Below are positions 1 to 11,781 of a stretch of DNA of 64,000 nt, piece by piece (the stretch's first letter is position 1; each line of letters begins with the position of its first letter). The stretch comes from Euglena gracilis (lineage: Eukaryota > Euglenida > Euglenophyceae > Euglenales), in assembly GCA_039621445.1 (NCBI GenBank), contig CP154956.1, forward strand, positions 9,485,443 through 9,549,442. Direction: 5' to 3'. The translations under genes and the position numbers were made by a program. The notes beneath the pieces were generated by a model, which did no database searches, had not been told where the DNA came from, and worked only from the letters and a program-made list of their open reading frames with translations.

Positions 1-156
1 TGGTCCCCCCCCACAAAGTGGGTCTCAGCCAAGTCCCCCAACCAGGGTTGTGGGTGGGTACCCTTCCCTTTCCCCCGGGCCCCCCAAAAAAACCTCTGCC
101 TGGTGCATTTTTTTCCAGACCCCATCCCAAGAACATTCACGGGGGCGCCTGCCAGT

Positions 157-228
157 GCCCCCCACAGTGCCCCCGCCGATGTCCATTGGAAAGAAGGAGG
201 AGGGCCCCCTTGTACGGAGCGGATTCGG
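157..228 (+). CDS. candidate exon, basic/acidic linker
   Basis: Frame reads PPPMSIGKKEEGPLVRSGFG. A CTG five bases upstream and a CAG at +4 downstream fit the nonconventional intron pattern, with phase 2 at both ends. Product not recognised. An overlapping frame is also open but has poorer third-position bias. Confidence 0.35.
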
Positions 229-937
229 CCCCAGTGCAAGGACCTCATTGTTTTTTTATCATTTGGATATATCATGGTATGCGTCTCGGTTTTTTGTGTG
301 TGCACCGTGCGCCTTTTTTTTGTTTTTGTTTAACCGTCCCCCAGTAATGCTTTGTTTTCCTCTTCTGGGCCAAACCTGGGTGGACAGCCACACTGGGAAG
401 TAACGCCATTATGCTCACGAGGAAGGCATGCCAACCTGTGCCAGTGACCTGCACCAGTGATCGCTCTGCCCTCCAACTTTTAACCCCCCCCCCCGTTGCT
501 CTCCATATATCCCCCCCTCCAACCAGGCATTACTTTTTTTAGAATTTTTTTCCTTCAAGTTTACCGCATTTTGAAGTATTTTTTAAGGCTATTTAAGGCA
601 TTTAAAGGCTTTAAAGGCACTATTTTCCAGGGTGGTCCAAGGGCGGTCCGGGCATCGAACCCACATCGATGCGGTCGAAAATATAAAAAGTTGAAAAACT
701 TATTTTGGTGGAGTTTTAAGGCAGTTTAAGGCATTTTGGCCACCATTTTCAAGGCGCACTTTAAGGGTTTTAAATTTTCTTTTTAAGGCACCAGATGAAT
801 GATGGATGCGTTGCTACGGAAGCTCTTCTGTTGGGTTGTGGTGTTGGCTTGGCCCTATGTTGGTGTTTCCATCCCAGAGACAAGTTCTCACAACAAAATT
901 CAAGCTCAACCGGCCAGCCCCGATCCCACACCAAAAG

Positions 938-978
938 CCGCCGACGCGAAGAAGGAGGAGCCGAAGAAGGAGGTGTCC
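938..978 (+). CDS. candidate exon, Lys/Glu-rich
   Basis: Reads AADAKKEEPKKEVS and lies after an AAAAG acceptor. It ends either at a GTGTCC donor after KKE or just before TTTCAG (CAG at +4). Composition matches the following Ala/Pro/Lys exons, so it may belong to the same disordered region. Its start phase does not fit the exon at 157-228. Confidence 0.4.
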
Positions 979-1142
979 TTTCAGGGAAGAGCGTTGTCTG
1001 CACCATATCAATATCAACCCGCACCCACACCCACACCACCCTACTCCACACTACTACACACTACACCCTACACCCAAAACTACCCCACAACCCATCCGCT
1101 CCGACCCACTAACCCACCCATCCACATACGCGCGCGATGGAC

Positions 1143-1203
1143 GCACGCACTCACGCATACACAAAACACACACACACACACACACACGCACGCACGCACG
1201 CAC

Positions 1204-1236
<33 letters not shown>

Positions 1237-1237
1237 T

Positions 1238-1292
<55 letters not shown>

Positions 1293-1303
1293 CACACACA
1301 AAC
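1143..1303. repeat. (CGCA)n/(CA)n microsatellite
   Basis: About 160 bp of ACGC and AC units inside an intron; any open frame here is a repeat artefact. Confidence 0.95.
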
Positions 1304-1440
1304 ACACTACTCTGTTGCATCTCTCTACTACACTACACACTACTCTGTCTTACTCTTTTTGCGCAATTTGCCCTTGATAGTTGTGTACACTGTAGCATAA
1401 CCGCAAATCATATAAGTTTCCCTCACTGGCCTGCCAGTGT

Positions 1441-1600
1441 GGGAAATTGCCACGGTCCCTGGTGCTAGCGGACCTGTCAGGGTCCAACTCCGTTGATATT
1501 CACTGCAATCACCCTTTCTGGGAAGCTGTTGCAGTTTCCCAGGGAGGGTGATCGTAGTGAATGCTGGCCGACCTGTCGAGTGACATTTGGGGTTGCATAA
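1441..1600. repeat. diverged copy of the GGGAAACTGTCA inverted-repeat element
   Basis: GGGAAATTGCC at 1,441 and GCAGTTTCCC at 1,531 are inverted arms, with GACCTGTCAGGGTCC in between, as in the copies at 13.8 and 53.9 kb. Confidence 0.5.
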
Positions 1601-1872
1601 GGAGGGTGTCACAGCTTGAGTGTGGGTTGGTGGGTTCCGGATGACCCTCCCCCCTCCACCACATGCCAAGGGGGGTCCCAACCATCCAGGGAGGGGGAGA
1701 GTCCGAACCACCCTTCCCACCCGCCTGCCGGTCTGACCGGGGGGGGTACCCCAGACGCGAACATTTTTAGTGGTCCCCCAAAAATTTGTCCACAGAAATG
1801 CATGTCCGATTTTTTGGGAAAATTTGTAGCCCCGGAATTCGGTCAGGAGATGTCCCCCTCTCCCAACCAGGG

Positions 1873-2112
1873 TTTTTTTTAGTCGTGGAGCCCCAGCAGG
1901 GGGGGTTGGGTAGGTGGGTCCGGCCGAGCCCCCCCAGAGGGGGGTGGGTTATACTTTTGAAAAGGTGCTATTTTTACCATTTTCCACGATTTTTTGGCCT
2001 TTTCGGGGGAAAGTGGGTTGGGTCCCCCGGGACCCCACAGGTCGGGCCCCCCAGGGGGTGGGTGGGTGGGGGGGGACCCCCCCCCCAGTCTTAAAAATAC
2101 CTCTAGTCCCGA
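1873..2112 (+). repeat. dispersed repeat family A, copy 1
   Basis: TTTTTTTTAGTCGTGGA, then GGTGGGTCCGGCCGAGCC, GGTTATACTTTTGAAAAGG, CGATTTTTTGGCC, a GGGTCCCCCGGGACCCC palindrome and GTCTTAAA. The same order recurs near 36.5 and 63.4 kb. Confidence 0.8.
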
Positions 2113-2185
2113 CCCCCCGGGGGAGGGGGTCCAGACCACCCCCACCAAATGGAACTGACAGGCATCCACCCGCATCTCTGGCCCG

Positions 2186-2299
2186 CCGCCCCTCCCTGCA
2201 CGAGCCCCCAAGCCCGCGGCCCCCGCGGCCCCCACCGTGGTGGTGAAGCCCGCGGCGCAGTCCCCCGTCGTGAAGCCCGCCCCTGCCCCCGCGGCCGCC
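2186..2299 (+). CDS. candidate exon, Ala/Pro/Lys/Val-rich disordered segment
   Basis: Encodes APKPAAPAAPTVVVKPAAQ, SPVVKPAPAPAAA and more, with nearly every third base G or C. CTG triplets five bases before 2,186 and before 2,204 both give an in-frame start. The 3' end is not clear: GTC follows at 2,300, but the same composition runs to about 2,320. Repeats of (K)PAAP suggest a flexible linker like the middle of NOT3 or a scaffold protein. Confidence 0.6.
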
Positions 2300-3608
2300 G
2301 TCGCCCCCGCCGCCGCCCATGCCCGGTTTTTTCTTGCCTGGAAAATTTTCAAAACGTTAAGTTAAAGAAATAAATTAAATCTGAAAATTATATAGAATAT
2401 GAATCAGTTCAATTTTTTTTTCTTGTTTTAACTTGATGGTGGTCAAAGTAATGTTGTCAGCCTCCTGTTTTTGTCTTTTGGCAGAAAAAGGGGCAAAGAA
2501 AGGTCGAAGGTTGCCAAAAAGCAGCCAAAGCGCTGAAAGTGGCCGAAACGCGACCCAAATGTGGCCCAAAGCGACCAAAACCTGCAACTCCGCCAAAACA
2601 GATAAAATGCCCAAAATGCCCAGAGAATGACAATCAAAAGGTCATATGCCCAACCTGATGGTTTATGAGAGGTGTGCCGCACTTTTCACCAATACTTACT
2701 CCCACCTATGGCTGATTATTTGCCAACCATGGCAGACCAGGGCCAACCAGAGTACCAGTGCCTCCCCGTAACTGCAAGGGAATGGGTGCATACCCCCCCA
2801 GGGCTGTACAGGAATCCCCGCAACCCTATGGGTGGCGGGTGGAGGGGGTCGACCCCCCACCTCCATCCTGGTGGGGGGGTCCGACCCCCCCCCCACCAGG
2901 CCTTCCTGCATTTCTGGGGGCGCCTATTTTTAGGTCAACATTTTCCTTCGCCGTCTTCGGTGCCGAAGGAACTTTTTTTTGAGCAGGTGCCATTGTGTGT
3001 GGGGGAGTCAACCCCTCCACCAAGCCCTCCTATAGCCCCCCCCCTTTTGGGGCCAATTTCGAGCCCCAAACTTTCCCAAACGTTTGTTGTATTTTATTGC
3101 ATCCAATGTGTGTGCCTTCTTTTTTGATTTTAGGGGGGAATGAACCAAACGTCACAATCTTTCATGGACAGATGAAAGCTCGAAAGAATATTCTTGCTTC
3201 ACTGAAGAAGCGGCGCCGTTTGGCGGCCTGCGCTAACTTCTAGGATTTGAGCCAATTGCTCTCCCTCTCAACGATGCCCCCCTCCCCCAGTCAACCCACT
3301 TCAAATTCCCAGACAATGCACCGAGGGGTGTCATTCGGGAGGGTGGGTTCAGGGGTTTTTTAAGTCTATTTTTAGCACCTTTCGCGATTTTTCGGCCATT
3401 TTTTGTGGGTCCCCCGGGACCCCCCCCCCCCCCCGGGGGCCCCCCCCGGGGGTGGGTGGGTGGGGGGGACCCCCCCCTCCCCCCCGGTCTCACCCCTGGG
3501 GTAAAAAAACCCCTGGGTGGGTTGCTTCATTCATCCATTCATTCGGGAGGGTGGGTTGCTTGCCGGCCCTTTCCGATGTGTGTCTGGCCGGGGCTCCCCA
3601 CTGGGCAT

Positions 3609-3659
3609 GCCGCCAAGCCCGCCAGTGCCCCCGCCAAACCCACTGCCAAGCCAGCCCCT
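3609..3659 (+). CDS. mini-exon, Ala/Pro/Lys-rich (17 codons)
   Basis: Encodes AAKPASAPAKPTAKPAP. Both borders fit the nonconventional rule exactly: CTG at 3,601-3,603 then five bases before the exon, and GCCCAG immediately after it (CAG at +4 to +6). It is phase 0 at both ends, so it can join its neighbours without changing frame. Confidence 0.62.
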
Positions 3660-4106
3660 GCCCAGGCGGCAGCTCGGAGTTAGGTCTAATTTGGCCCCTA
3701 CATGTGGGTGGGTATGTGTGCGAGTATGCACACATACGTGCGTGCATGTGTGTGCATACACATTTACATATGTATGCACATAAACACTTGTAAATGCACA
3801 TGGCAGCTGAATGCTAAATGTCCCCGGGGGCGCATTTAGCATTCAGCATTAAGCATCTCCAGGGGGGTTGGCGAAAAATTTTGGGTTATTGATGGAATAG
3901 AGTTAGGTTAGGAGTGAGACCTAACCTTAACCTTAACCTTGTGTCTAACGCTAATCTATAAGATACTATGCATGCCACATGTATGCGCGCACACAAACAC
4001 ACACACACACACACACACCATGCACACAGACACATAAACTTTTTATTTCCATTTTCCGATTTTGGTTCGATCTCCCCCCCCCTCCCCGGCCCTGCCGCCT
4101 GCCGGC

Positions 4107-4187
4107 ACCTCCACGACCCCCACCCTGGCCCCCGCCCCCCCGCCCAAGCCCGCCGCCCCCGTCCCCCACAACCCGTCCCCGCCCCTG
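4107..4187 (+). CDS. exon, Pro/Ala/Thr-rich disordered segment
   Basis: Reads TSTTPTLAPAPPPKPAAPVP followed by HNPSPPL. The start is five bases after CTG (4,099-4,101); the end is placed at CTG|GTGGCC (GT at 4,188), phase 0, though other ends are possible. The exon sits between a C-run at 4,073 and a G-run at 4,215. Confidence 0.58.
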
Positions 4188-4711
4188 GTGGCCGCTGCCC
4201 AACCCAGTGCTTCGGGGGGGGGGGGTTCCCACCCCCTGGGGCGGACCGGGAATGCCGGAAACCCCATGGGTGGTGGCAGAATGCCAAGCGACCGTTGGTT
4301 TCAAACAGGGGTGCTCGGACCACTCCCCTTCGCGGCCAAGGTGGGGGGGGGGGGAGGAGGTCCGGGACCCCCCTGGTAACATTTTTTATTTGATATTCGG
4401 TTTTTTTGTTTTTATTTTGTGGCCAAGTTTTTCAAAAAAGCTCAAAAAAACCCGCGTTTTTTGGCACCCTTTTTTAGTCCATTTTTTTCTCCGGCGTTTT
4501 GTGCTAGGGACCCACGACCCCATAGGGGTCCCAGGGTTTGCCAACCCAAGGTGGAAGGGGTTGCCAGAAATGACCATTGCTGATCCACCCATGTCTTGGG
4601 ACAAAGTCCATGGATTTCCAACCGTTTTGGTGACGGGGGGGGGGCGGGAATTTTTTTTTGAAAGCGTGCCGTGCTCTCCACGAGGGGGAGCAGTGGTGTG
4701 CCGCTGCCACC

Positions 4712-4759
4712 ACCGCCGCCGCAGTGGCTGCAGCGGCGGCCAAGCAGAACCCCAGCAAC
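4712..4759 (+). CDS. mini-exon, polyalanine then KQNPSN (16 codons)
   Basis: Encodes TAAAVAAAAAKQNPSN. CTG at 4,704-4,706 precedes by five bases, and GGCCAG follows with CAG at +4. Phase 0 at both ends. Low complexity but strongly G/C-biased at codon position 3, as in the neighbouring exons. Confidence 0.55.
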
Positions 4760-5534
4760 GGCCAGGGCGCGTGGCGCGTTTTGGTCTTTTCTGTCGCCTG
4801 CTTGCATGCCGACAACCGGTGAGCGTAACAAATGTGGATGAATAAGGAAAATACGAAAACACATTTTTCATAAAAATGTCTCTGGAAGAATAATGAAATT
4901 TACACACTCATGTATTTGGGTTTGTGTTTCATTTGCATATGTGTTTCATTCATTATATGTGTTTCATTCTCCCAGGGACATATTTATTATATTTATTTCA
5001 TTTCTTGGGCAGCTACTGCCTCCCACACACTTTCTTCAACGCACCTCGATGGAGGTTTTACCAGCATATTTCTTTTGCTGAATTCTTTTTGGGACGTACT
5101 TATGGTTCAATTATCGCCAAGAAAGAGACCGGGGCAGGGAAAGTTAGGCAGAAATTGGATCTCAATTTATTTCTAATTTTAATCTGATTTGGTCCTGAAT
5201 TTTCGGCCCAACGACCAAACTCCTCACCTTAGCCCTATTCCTAACCTTCACCAACCGCCCAAAACCAACCAGTACCTGGAGTAGATTTCTGAATAATGGG
5301 TCATCTCTGGTGGGGATTGGGGTCCCAAAACTCTCACGCCCAACTGTCACCCCGGGGGCCTTGTGGTGTGAAGATGCCATTTGTCGTTCAACTTCACCCA
5401 TGTGGATTTTGCTTTTGCTTTAGCAACCCTCTCTTCGTCCAAAAGGAAAAAACCACATTCTGAAGCCCAACCTTCCTAACCAGAAAAGAAATAGATAAAA
5501 TACGTAAATACATAAATAAATAAATTGTTAAATG

Positions 5535-5795
5535 AATGAATGAATGGATGGACGGACGGACGGACGGACGGACGGACGGACGGACGGACGGACGGACGGA
5601 CGGACGGATGGATGGACGGACGGATGGATGGATAGATGGACTGATGGATGGATGGATGGATGGATGGATGGATGGATGGATGGATGGATGGATGGATGGA
5701 TGGATGGATGGATGGATGGATGGATGGATGGATGGATGGATGGATGGATGGATGGATGAATGAATGAATGAATAAATAAATAAATAAATAAATTT
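5535..5795. repeat. tetranucleotide satellite: (GGAC)n, (GGAT)n, (GAAT)n, (AAAT)n
   Basis: About 260 bp of stepwise-changing 4-bp units; long open frames on both strands are repeat artefacts. Confidence 0.95.
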
Positions 5796-6003
5796 ATAAG
5801 TAAATAAACTAATGATGATAATCATGATGATGATGATGCTATTTATATTGTAAAAATATATGTTTGGCTATGGCACCATCAGATGCCTGCACATTATCCT
5901 GTATGCTAGAAGTTCACCCAAGGCAGTGAATTTATACGCAGCGGGATTCAGCATCGTTTATTTTTTTAAGTTCTCTGCGCATCAAGTTGCCTGCCCTGCC
6001 AGC

Positions 6004-6050
6004 ACGCCGTTGGCTTCCCTGTCGGCTTTGTCGGCGTTCAACTCAACCAG
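6004..6050 (+). CDS. candidate mini-exon, Ser/Leu/Ala-rich
   Basis: Reads TPLASLSALSAFNST plus AG of a split codon. CTG at 5,996-5,998 and GCGCAG after the exon fit the nonconventional pattern. Phase 2 at the 3' end matches the phase-2 start of the exon at 6,445, giving Arg across the join. Confidence 0.45.
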
Positions 6051-6444
6051 GCGCAGGCAAACCTGCATCGTGGCCAACAGCAACAACTTCACTTGGGGCG
6101 TGTGAAGTTGTTGTTGTTGTTGCATACACAGCAACTCATCAGTCTGCTTTTCTGCCGGCATATGGTTGTGCAGTACTTTGCGAAATGCGTTTCATATATT
6201 ATCCGTATATCCACATGCTTGTATGCACAATTCTATGTACAAGTATGTGCACATGTGCACATAATGGATGCACGCGTGTGCGTTCCCATTGTTGACTCCA
6301 AAATGTGCGCACACTTGCAGCATTTTATCAACAAGCATGTGGGTGCACCGGGGCATTCTTGCACCATCCTTCGGGGTATCCGCCATTCTGTGAGCACTTG
6401 GGCAAAATGAGACCGCGTGGTACTCCGTGCATGGGCCTGCGGGT

Positions 6445-6551
6445 ATTGGCGGCCAAGCCGTCTCCCAAGCCAGAGCCCAAGGCTGCCGCAAGGCCCTTCG
6501 TGCTGCGGGAGGACGAGGAGAACCTGTCGGCCGGGGACTCGCCCTGCTGGG
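6445..6551 (+). CDS. exon, basic linker then acidic RPFVLREDEENLSAG
   Basis: Encodes LAAKPSPKPEPKAAARPFVL then REDEENLSAGDSPCW. The first base completes a split Arg codon. The start is five bases after CTG at 6,437; the 3' end is a GGTTTG donor (GT at 6,552), phase 1. FVLREDEEN looks like a short linear motif, but I cannot assign it to a family. Confidence 0.62.
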
Positions 6552-7536
6552 GTTTGATCACTGGCAGGGACAATTTGAGCCTTGGTTTTGTTTGGGGGGG
6601 GGGGCGGGCAGGGATTTTCGTATGGGATCCAGCCAGCCAGTCCTAACCCTAATGCTATCCCTAACCCTCCCTAACCCTGAACCAAACATTACCCCCACCC
6701 TATGCTTTTGCCTCTAATTGGGAATGTCTCCATTCCTACCACTCCCATACCCTCACTCGGGTTTGTGCCGTATGCGCAGCCAGCACCTTTTTTCTAGCCA
6801 GCAGCACCTGGGTTCGCTGAAATATAGTTCGGTTAAATTTTGAAAAGGGGTCAAAATGGCCTAAAATGGCATTTGTTTGGGTGGTCTTTGGGTTTTCACT
6901 TCCATGTTTTGGCTGGAAAACGCCAACCTGGCTGGATTAGGGAATTTTTTTTGGCCAGTTTTTGGGGTTCCCACGAGGTCTAGCTGCCACCTGCCCCCCA
7001 CCCCCCAACCCCATGCCCTGGGGGGGGGAGTCCAGCCAGCACCTTTTTTCCAGCCAGCACCTGATTTCCAGCTGCCCCCCCTCCCCAGGGGTTCAGCAAA
7101 CCCCTGGCGGGGTTGACCTCCCTGGGGGGGGGGGGGTGTAGAACCCCCCTGGGGGAGGTCAGCGGACCCCTCAGGGGTTGGTTAATTTGTGTGCGTACAA
7201 AAATCGCCCAAAATTTTCCAGATGTTTTAATGACATAATGTTTTTATTATGTCACCTTGCGGAACTGAAAGTAAACTTAAAAGTGAACCAGCAGTTTTTT
7301 GAATGAAGTATCACTCTTTGATGGGTTTTGGGGAAGTAGCCGAAATTGTCTATTTTTTTCAAGGTCGAAACCACCCAAATTGTTCCTGTCCGTTTTAAGG
7401 CTTCACCCAAATTTCTGCGACCGATGTCGTCAGGACTACTTTCGTTAATCCCAATCCCCCACCCTGGAAGAGGGGGTGTTGGCGATGGTCATCGCACCCC
7501 CCCCCCCCCTCGGAAGTTGGCTTCGGTTGGTTGAAG

Positions 7537-7667
7537 GGAAGAGGAGGACGAAGAAACCCCAGCAGCCTCCGTTGGAGGGCCAAGACCAAATGTTCAAGAA
7601 CGTGTTCCTCAAGAACCCCTCTGAGAGCTTCCGCGACGTGGACGCCATGTGCAGCGAGCGGTGCCGG
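7537..7667 (+). CDS. exon, KRRTKKP...FKNVFLKNPSESF
   Basis: Reads KRRTKKPQQPPLEGQDQMF then KNVFLKNPSESFRDVDAMC and SERCR. An AG acceptor at 7,535 gives phase 1, matching the upstream exon (joined Gly). The 3' edge is set before GCCCAG (CAG at +4). A longer or shorter end (GT at 7,661) is possible. No family recognised. Confidence 0.58.
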
Positions 7668-8699
7668 GCCCAGCGCGGTTGTGGCTGGCGGTGTATGCCT
7701 GTGATGAAATGTGGTATGAGAATGCACGGACGTTTGTGGTGTAATAGCATGTGCCCTGGGATTTCAGTTTATATCCAATGCATTGTGTACGTGGGCTTGT
7801 AATTCATATCGCCTTGTCGTATTTTGCCAGGATTCTACTCTTGTTACCACAAACCGGGGGTTGCTGGGTTTTGGAGTGACTGATTGCTCTGTAGGCGCTG
7901 GCTGATATTTTTGGTTTTTATCCAGTGCCAAAAGGTGCTGGGACGATGCATATTCACTGGAGGTGTGGCTGATCCCATGGGGAGGTCAGTGATAAACTGG
8001 TTTTTTTTCGTTGTCAAAAGTGATTGGGGTCGAGGTCATTTAAGAGCAGATCCGAGCAGTGCCACTGGAATGCCTCCACGTTGCCCGCATACCAGGCTGA
8101 AACTCAAGAATGGCCGACCCCCCCCCCCCTCGAGAGGGGTAGGGTACATGGCCAGAAGAGTATGGGCACTCGGCCGAGGCAGAGAGGGCCCAAAGAAACT
8201 TATTTTGGACAAATGTTTACCCGTGAACTTGCGGGGGGAGGCGCCAACGTGGTGCTTGCCCCTTGCGGGCTCATCCGGCTGCAAACCCGCATCGTTCCAT
8301 TTTGGGGTTGACGTTCGGCAGCTTTCTGCAGCCTGAGGGGACACTACCCCTGAGGTCCCCCTTTTTCCTCCCAACTGTGCTGCGGACCCCCTCCGGGGCC
8401 CACAGACATAATGTCGGGGACAGTCCAGTGCAGCATGGCTGACCCCCCCCCCTCACAAAAGCCAAAAGTGGTGCTTTTGAGGCTTTTTGGGGTTTTGCCT
8501 CCAATTTCTGGCTAAAATTCCCAACCCGGCTGGGGGGTCCTGCAGTTAGCTGGCTGGATCCCCATAAGTCCTATGCGACACCCCCCCCCAGGTCCCAAAA
8601 CAAACCCGCTGCCTAAAAATCGGACCTGGTTGGACACCAACTTACAACAGCGCTTCTTCCCCCATTGTTGCCAGTGGGCACCGTTCCCTGGCTGCGCTG

Positions 8700-8741
8700 G
8701 AGTCTGCGGAGACCGGGTTCACCAACGAGGAGAACACCTTC
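8700..8741 (+). CDS. mini-exon, ESAETGFTNEENTF
   Basis: Fourteen codons, acidic, phase 0 at both ends. CTG at 8,692-8,694 precedes by five bases, and GCTCAG follows (CAG at +4; the CAG also abuts a GT). The frame is open upstream to about 8,650 (SASSPIVASGHRSLAAL), so the exon may be longer. Confidence 0.5.
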
Positions 8742-9264
8742 GCTCAGGTGCTCCGGGGGCTCTGCTTTGTTTGGATTTCCCCTCCGGGGGGGGGGGGAAG
8801 TGCCCCTGCCCCCTGATAATTTCCAACCACACCACTCTGCCATTACAATCACCCAATGCAGCCCTCTCTAAAGTTGAAACTTCATTCAAGTTCTTTCAAC
8901 CCGTTGACATGAGAGGCGCTGGTTCCAGAAAGTATGGACAAGACTGACATCATCGGTGGTGTCCCAACAAGTCCTCCCTTTCGAGTCCGGTAGGTTTTCT
9001 TTGAATCCACTGGGGATGGGAGAAGGGTGGACCTCTGGACTCTGTTCAACGACGTTTTTTGGGGGGTCATCGAGGGAATGGGGTTAGGGTTAATATGGCC
9101 AAGTCTGTCAATCAGGCCTAATCTGTAGAGCTAACATCAGACACAAAGGAAGGCATAAAGTTAGGCCTAAGTCATCCTAACCCTATCCCTGTTCCTTCAA
9201 TAACCCAGAATTTTGCAGGATTGTGGTAGTACAGGCCCACTAGGGGTGTGTGGTATCCTTAAGC

Positions 9265-9615
9265 CTATTCATTCATTATTTCATTCATGCAGGCGTTCAT
9301 TCATGCATTCATGCAGTCATTTCATTCATGCATCCATTCATTGTTTGATTCATTCATTCTTTCTTTCTTTCATTGATTCATTCATGCATTCATTCATTAA
9401 TTAATCTGTTCGCCACTCCTTTATTGACTTTTTTATTTGTTTTGTATGATTGTTTTATTTGTTTTTATTTGTGTGCATTATTCTTTGTGTCCATTCTTCT
9501 TACTCATCTATCCATCCACCCACCCTCCCACCCACCCACCCATCCACCCACCCACCAACCCACACATGCACTCACCTACCCACCCACCTGCCCACACATC
9601 CATCCATCCATCCAT
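9265..9615. repeat. (ATTC)n and (CCCA/CATC)n tetranucleotide tracts
   Basis: Imperfect TTCA units at 9,265-9,410 followed by CCAC/CATC units at 9,508-9,615. Confidence 0.9.
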
Positions 9616-9944
9616 TTTATTGACTTGTTTGCTTGTTGTTTTTTGTTTTATTTGTTATTTGTTTCTTCTTTTTTGCTTGTTTACATATTTTCCATTTTTT
9701 TTTCATTTGTTTCTAAGTTATCACTTCCTTCCTTCCTAACTTCCTTCCCCACTTCCTAATTTAAGTCTGTCCTTATGTATTCATAAATTTTTCCCTTGGC
9801 CCGTCAATTCGATTTATCATGAAATTCATTATTTTCGCATTGTTTTCATCCCCAACCCTACCTAAGCCACAGAGGCCCCAGGCTGCTGCCACAGACGCTT
9901 CTCCCGCTGGAGGATCGCCCTCCCTTCGGCCCCTGTGTTTTCCT

Positions 9945-10263
<319 letters not shown>

Positions 10264-10296
10264 TTTGTGGTGTTGTTGCAGTTTTCTCGCCCGCAG

Positions 10297-10443
10297 GACT
10301 TCGGGGCGCTGGAGGACGACGACGAGGTCAACGACGAGACGTTCGGGGACATGGCGATGCCCGCCGCAGTGGGGACGCTGGAGGAGCTGTCGCTGAACAC
10401 GCAGGCCCGCATGGGGCCCGTCGACCCCATCGCCACCGCCGGT
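10297..10443 (+). CDS. exon with Pat1-like NDETFGD motif
   Basis: Begins after CCCGCAG and encodes DFGALEDDDEVNDETFGDM, then AMPAAVGTLEELSLNT and MGPVDPIATAG. The acidic stretch followed by NDETFGD closely resembles the N-terminal motif of the decapping activator Pat1 (yeast LNDETFGDN). No conserved Pat1 C-terminal domain is visible downstream, and splice phases also allow this exon to sit in the NOT3 chain, so the gene assignment is open. A CTG/TTG repeat lies immediately upstream. Confidence 0.68.
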
Positions 10444-11456
10444 GTGCCTGTGGCAGGGATCTCTGGGAAGCCCTTTGGTATCCAGGGAAGGGGTGAGGGG
10501 GTTCCACACATACCCTGTTTAAGGTGTGTCTGACCTGACTGGGGTTTTCGGAGTGACTGACTGGTTTTTGGCTCCGGACCCCCCCCCCCCCCCCTCCCGG
10601 GGGGGGGGGGGGGGTTGGCCAGGATTGCCCGAAAGTGGCTACCCGGTGCCGAAGGCACCGGAAAATTTTTTGGTGGTTTTATGGCCAGAATCCATTTTTG
10701 GCCGTGGCCATAGTGACCAACCGCCCGGGGGGGGGGTAGGAAGTGGGTGACTAGTTTTGAAAAGTGACTGACTGGTTTTTTGAAAGTGGAACGCGACCCC
10801 CCTCTCCAGCGGTCGGTAAGCAATGGTATGGCCCCAACCCCCTCCTCCCTATGTTGGGGAGGGGAGTCTGGGCCCACCCCACCCCTGTCTTGGCAGGTTC
10901 CAAAAATAGCGGAGAAATCGTCCGGCAGTGTGTGCCGGGAAGTGCCACAGCAACCGTTTGGCCAACTGCGGGAACCGTCCGTTCCTGCAGTTGTGCCAAT
11001 GGACCAGCCGCGGTGGTTGGAATGGTCCCCGGTACGTATTTGCGCAAGCGGTTCCTTAGTCAAATGTGCAAAGGAGCCAACAAACTTTTCTATAGTCAAA
11101 GTGTGGCGTCGTAAGGGCAAGGTGATAGCCTGCTTGAGCGTCATCGCTTCTCTTCAAAAACAAGAATAGTTCATGCATGGTTCTGTGCGAAAACAAACTA
11201 TGTCAAAAAAGCTGTGTTTTTTTCCCCGTACGGAGAAAGTGCAGTTGAGACCGGGGTCCCTTTTGGGGGTCTCGTAAGTCATTTTTTGAATTTCTCTTTC
11301 ATCTCCCTCCCCATCATGTTACATAGGAAACCTTTGCTATATTGTCTTTTTTCATGTACTGTCCTTCAGTGAAATAAAGCACATCATAAACGTTGCTGCT
11401 GTTTCATGTAAGGCAAGGTGTAAACAACGGCTTAAACATCTTACCTCCCCCCCCCT

Positions 11457-11781
11457 TGTCGTTGACACGGCGTGTCGTTGACACACCCCCCGTGTCAACG
11501 ACACTTTCCTGGAACATATTTTTTCTTTTGCGTTGGCCACAGTTTCTGACAAATTTCAGCCAGGACATTTCAAAAATGGGTTGAATCTTCTTTCCAGCCA
11601 TGGCTTTGAATGTCATCCCCATTCGCACCGGCCACAGTGTGGCGGACATGCATTCACGGGGTCATTCATTGTTACTGGTGCGGTCGATTTTTTTTTAGGT
11701 GCTGTGTCGTTGACACGGCGTGTCGTTGACACACCCCCCGTGTCAACGACACTTTTCTGGAACATTGGCGTGTCAACGACA
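11457..11781. repeat. paired GTGTCGTTGACAC inverted repeats
   Basis: GTGTCGTTGACAC ... GTGTCAACGACAC with a short spacer of C occurs at 11,457-11,503 and again at 11,703-11,754, with a further GTGTCAACGACA at 11,769. A third copy is near 50,730. Confidence 0.8.

Noticed and set aside
640-680. Reverse-strand GGTTCGATGCC B-box-like sequence suggesting a tRNA
   Set aside because: No A box or cloverleaf can be built upstream on that strand.
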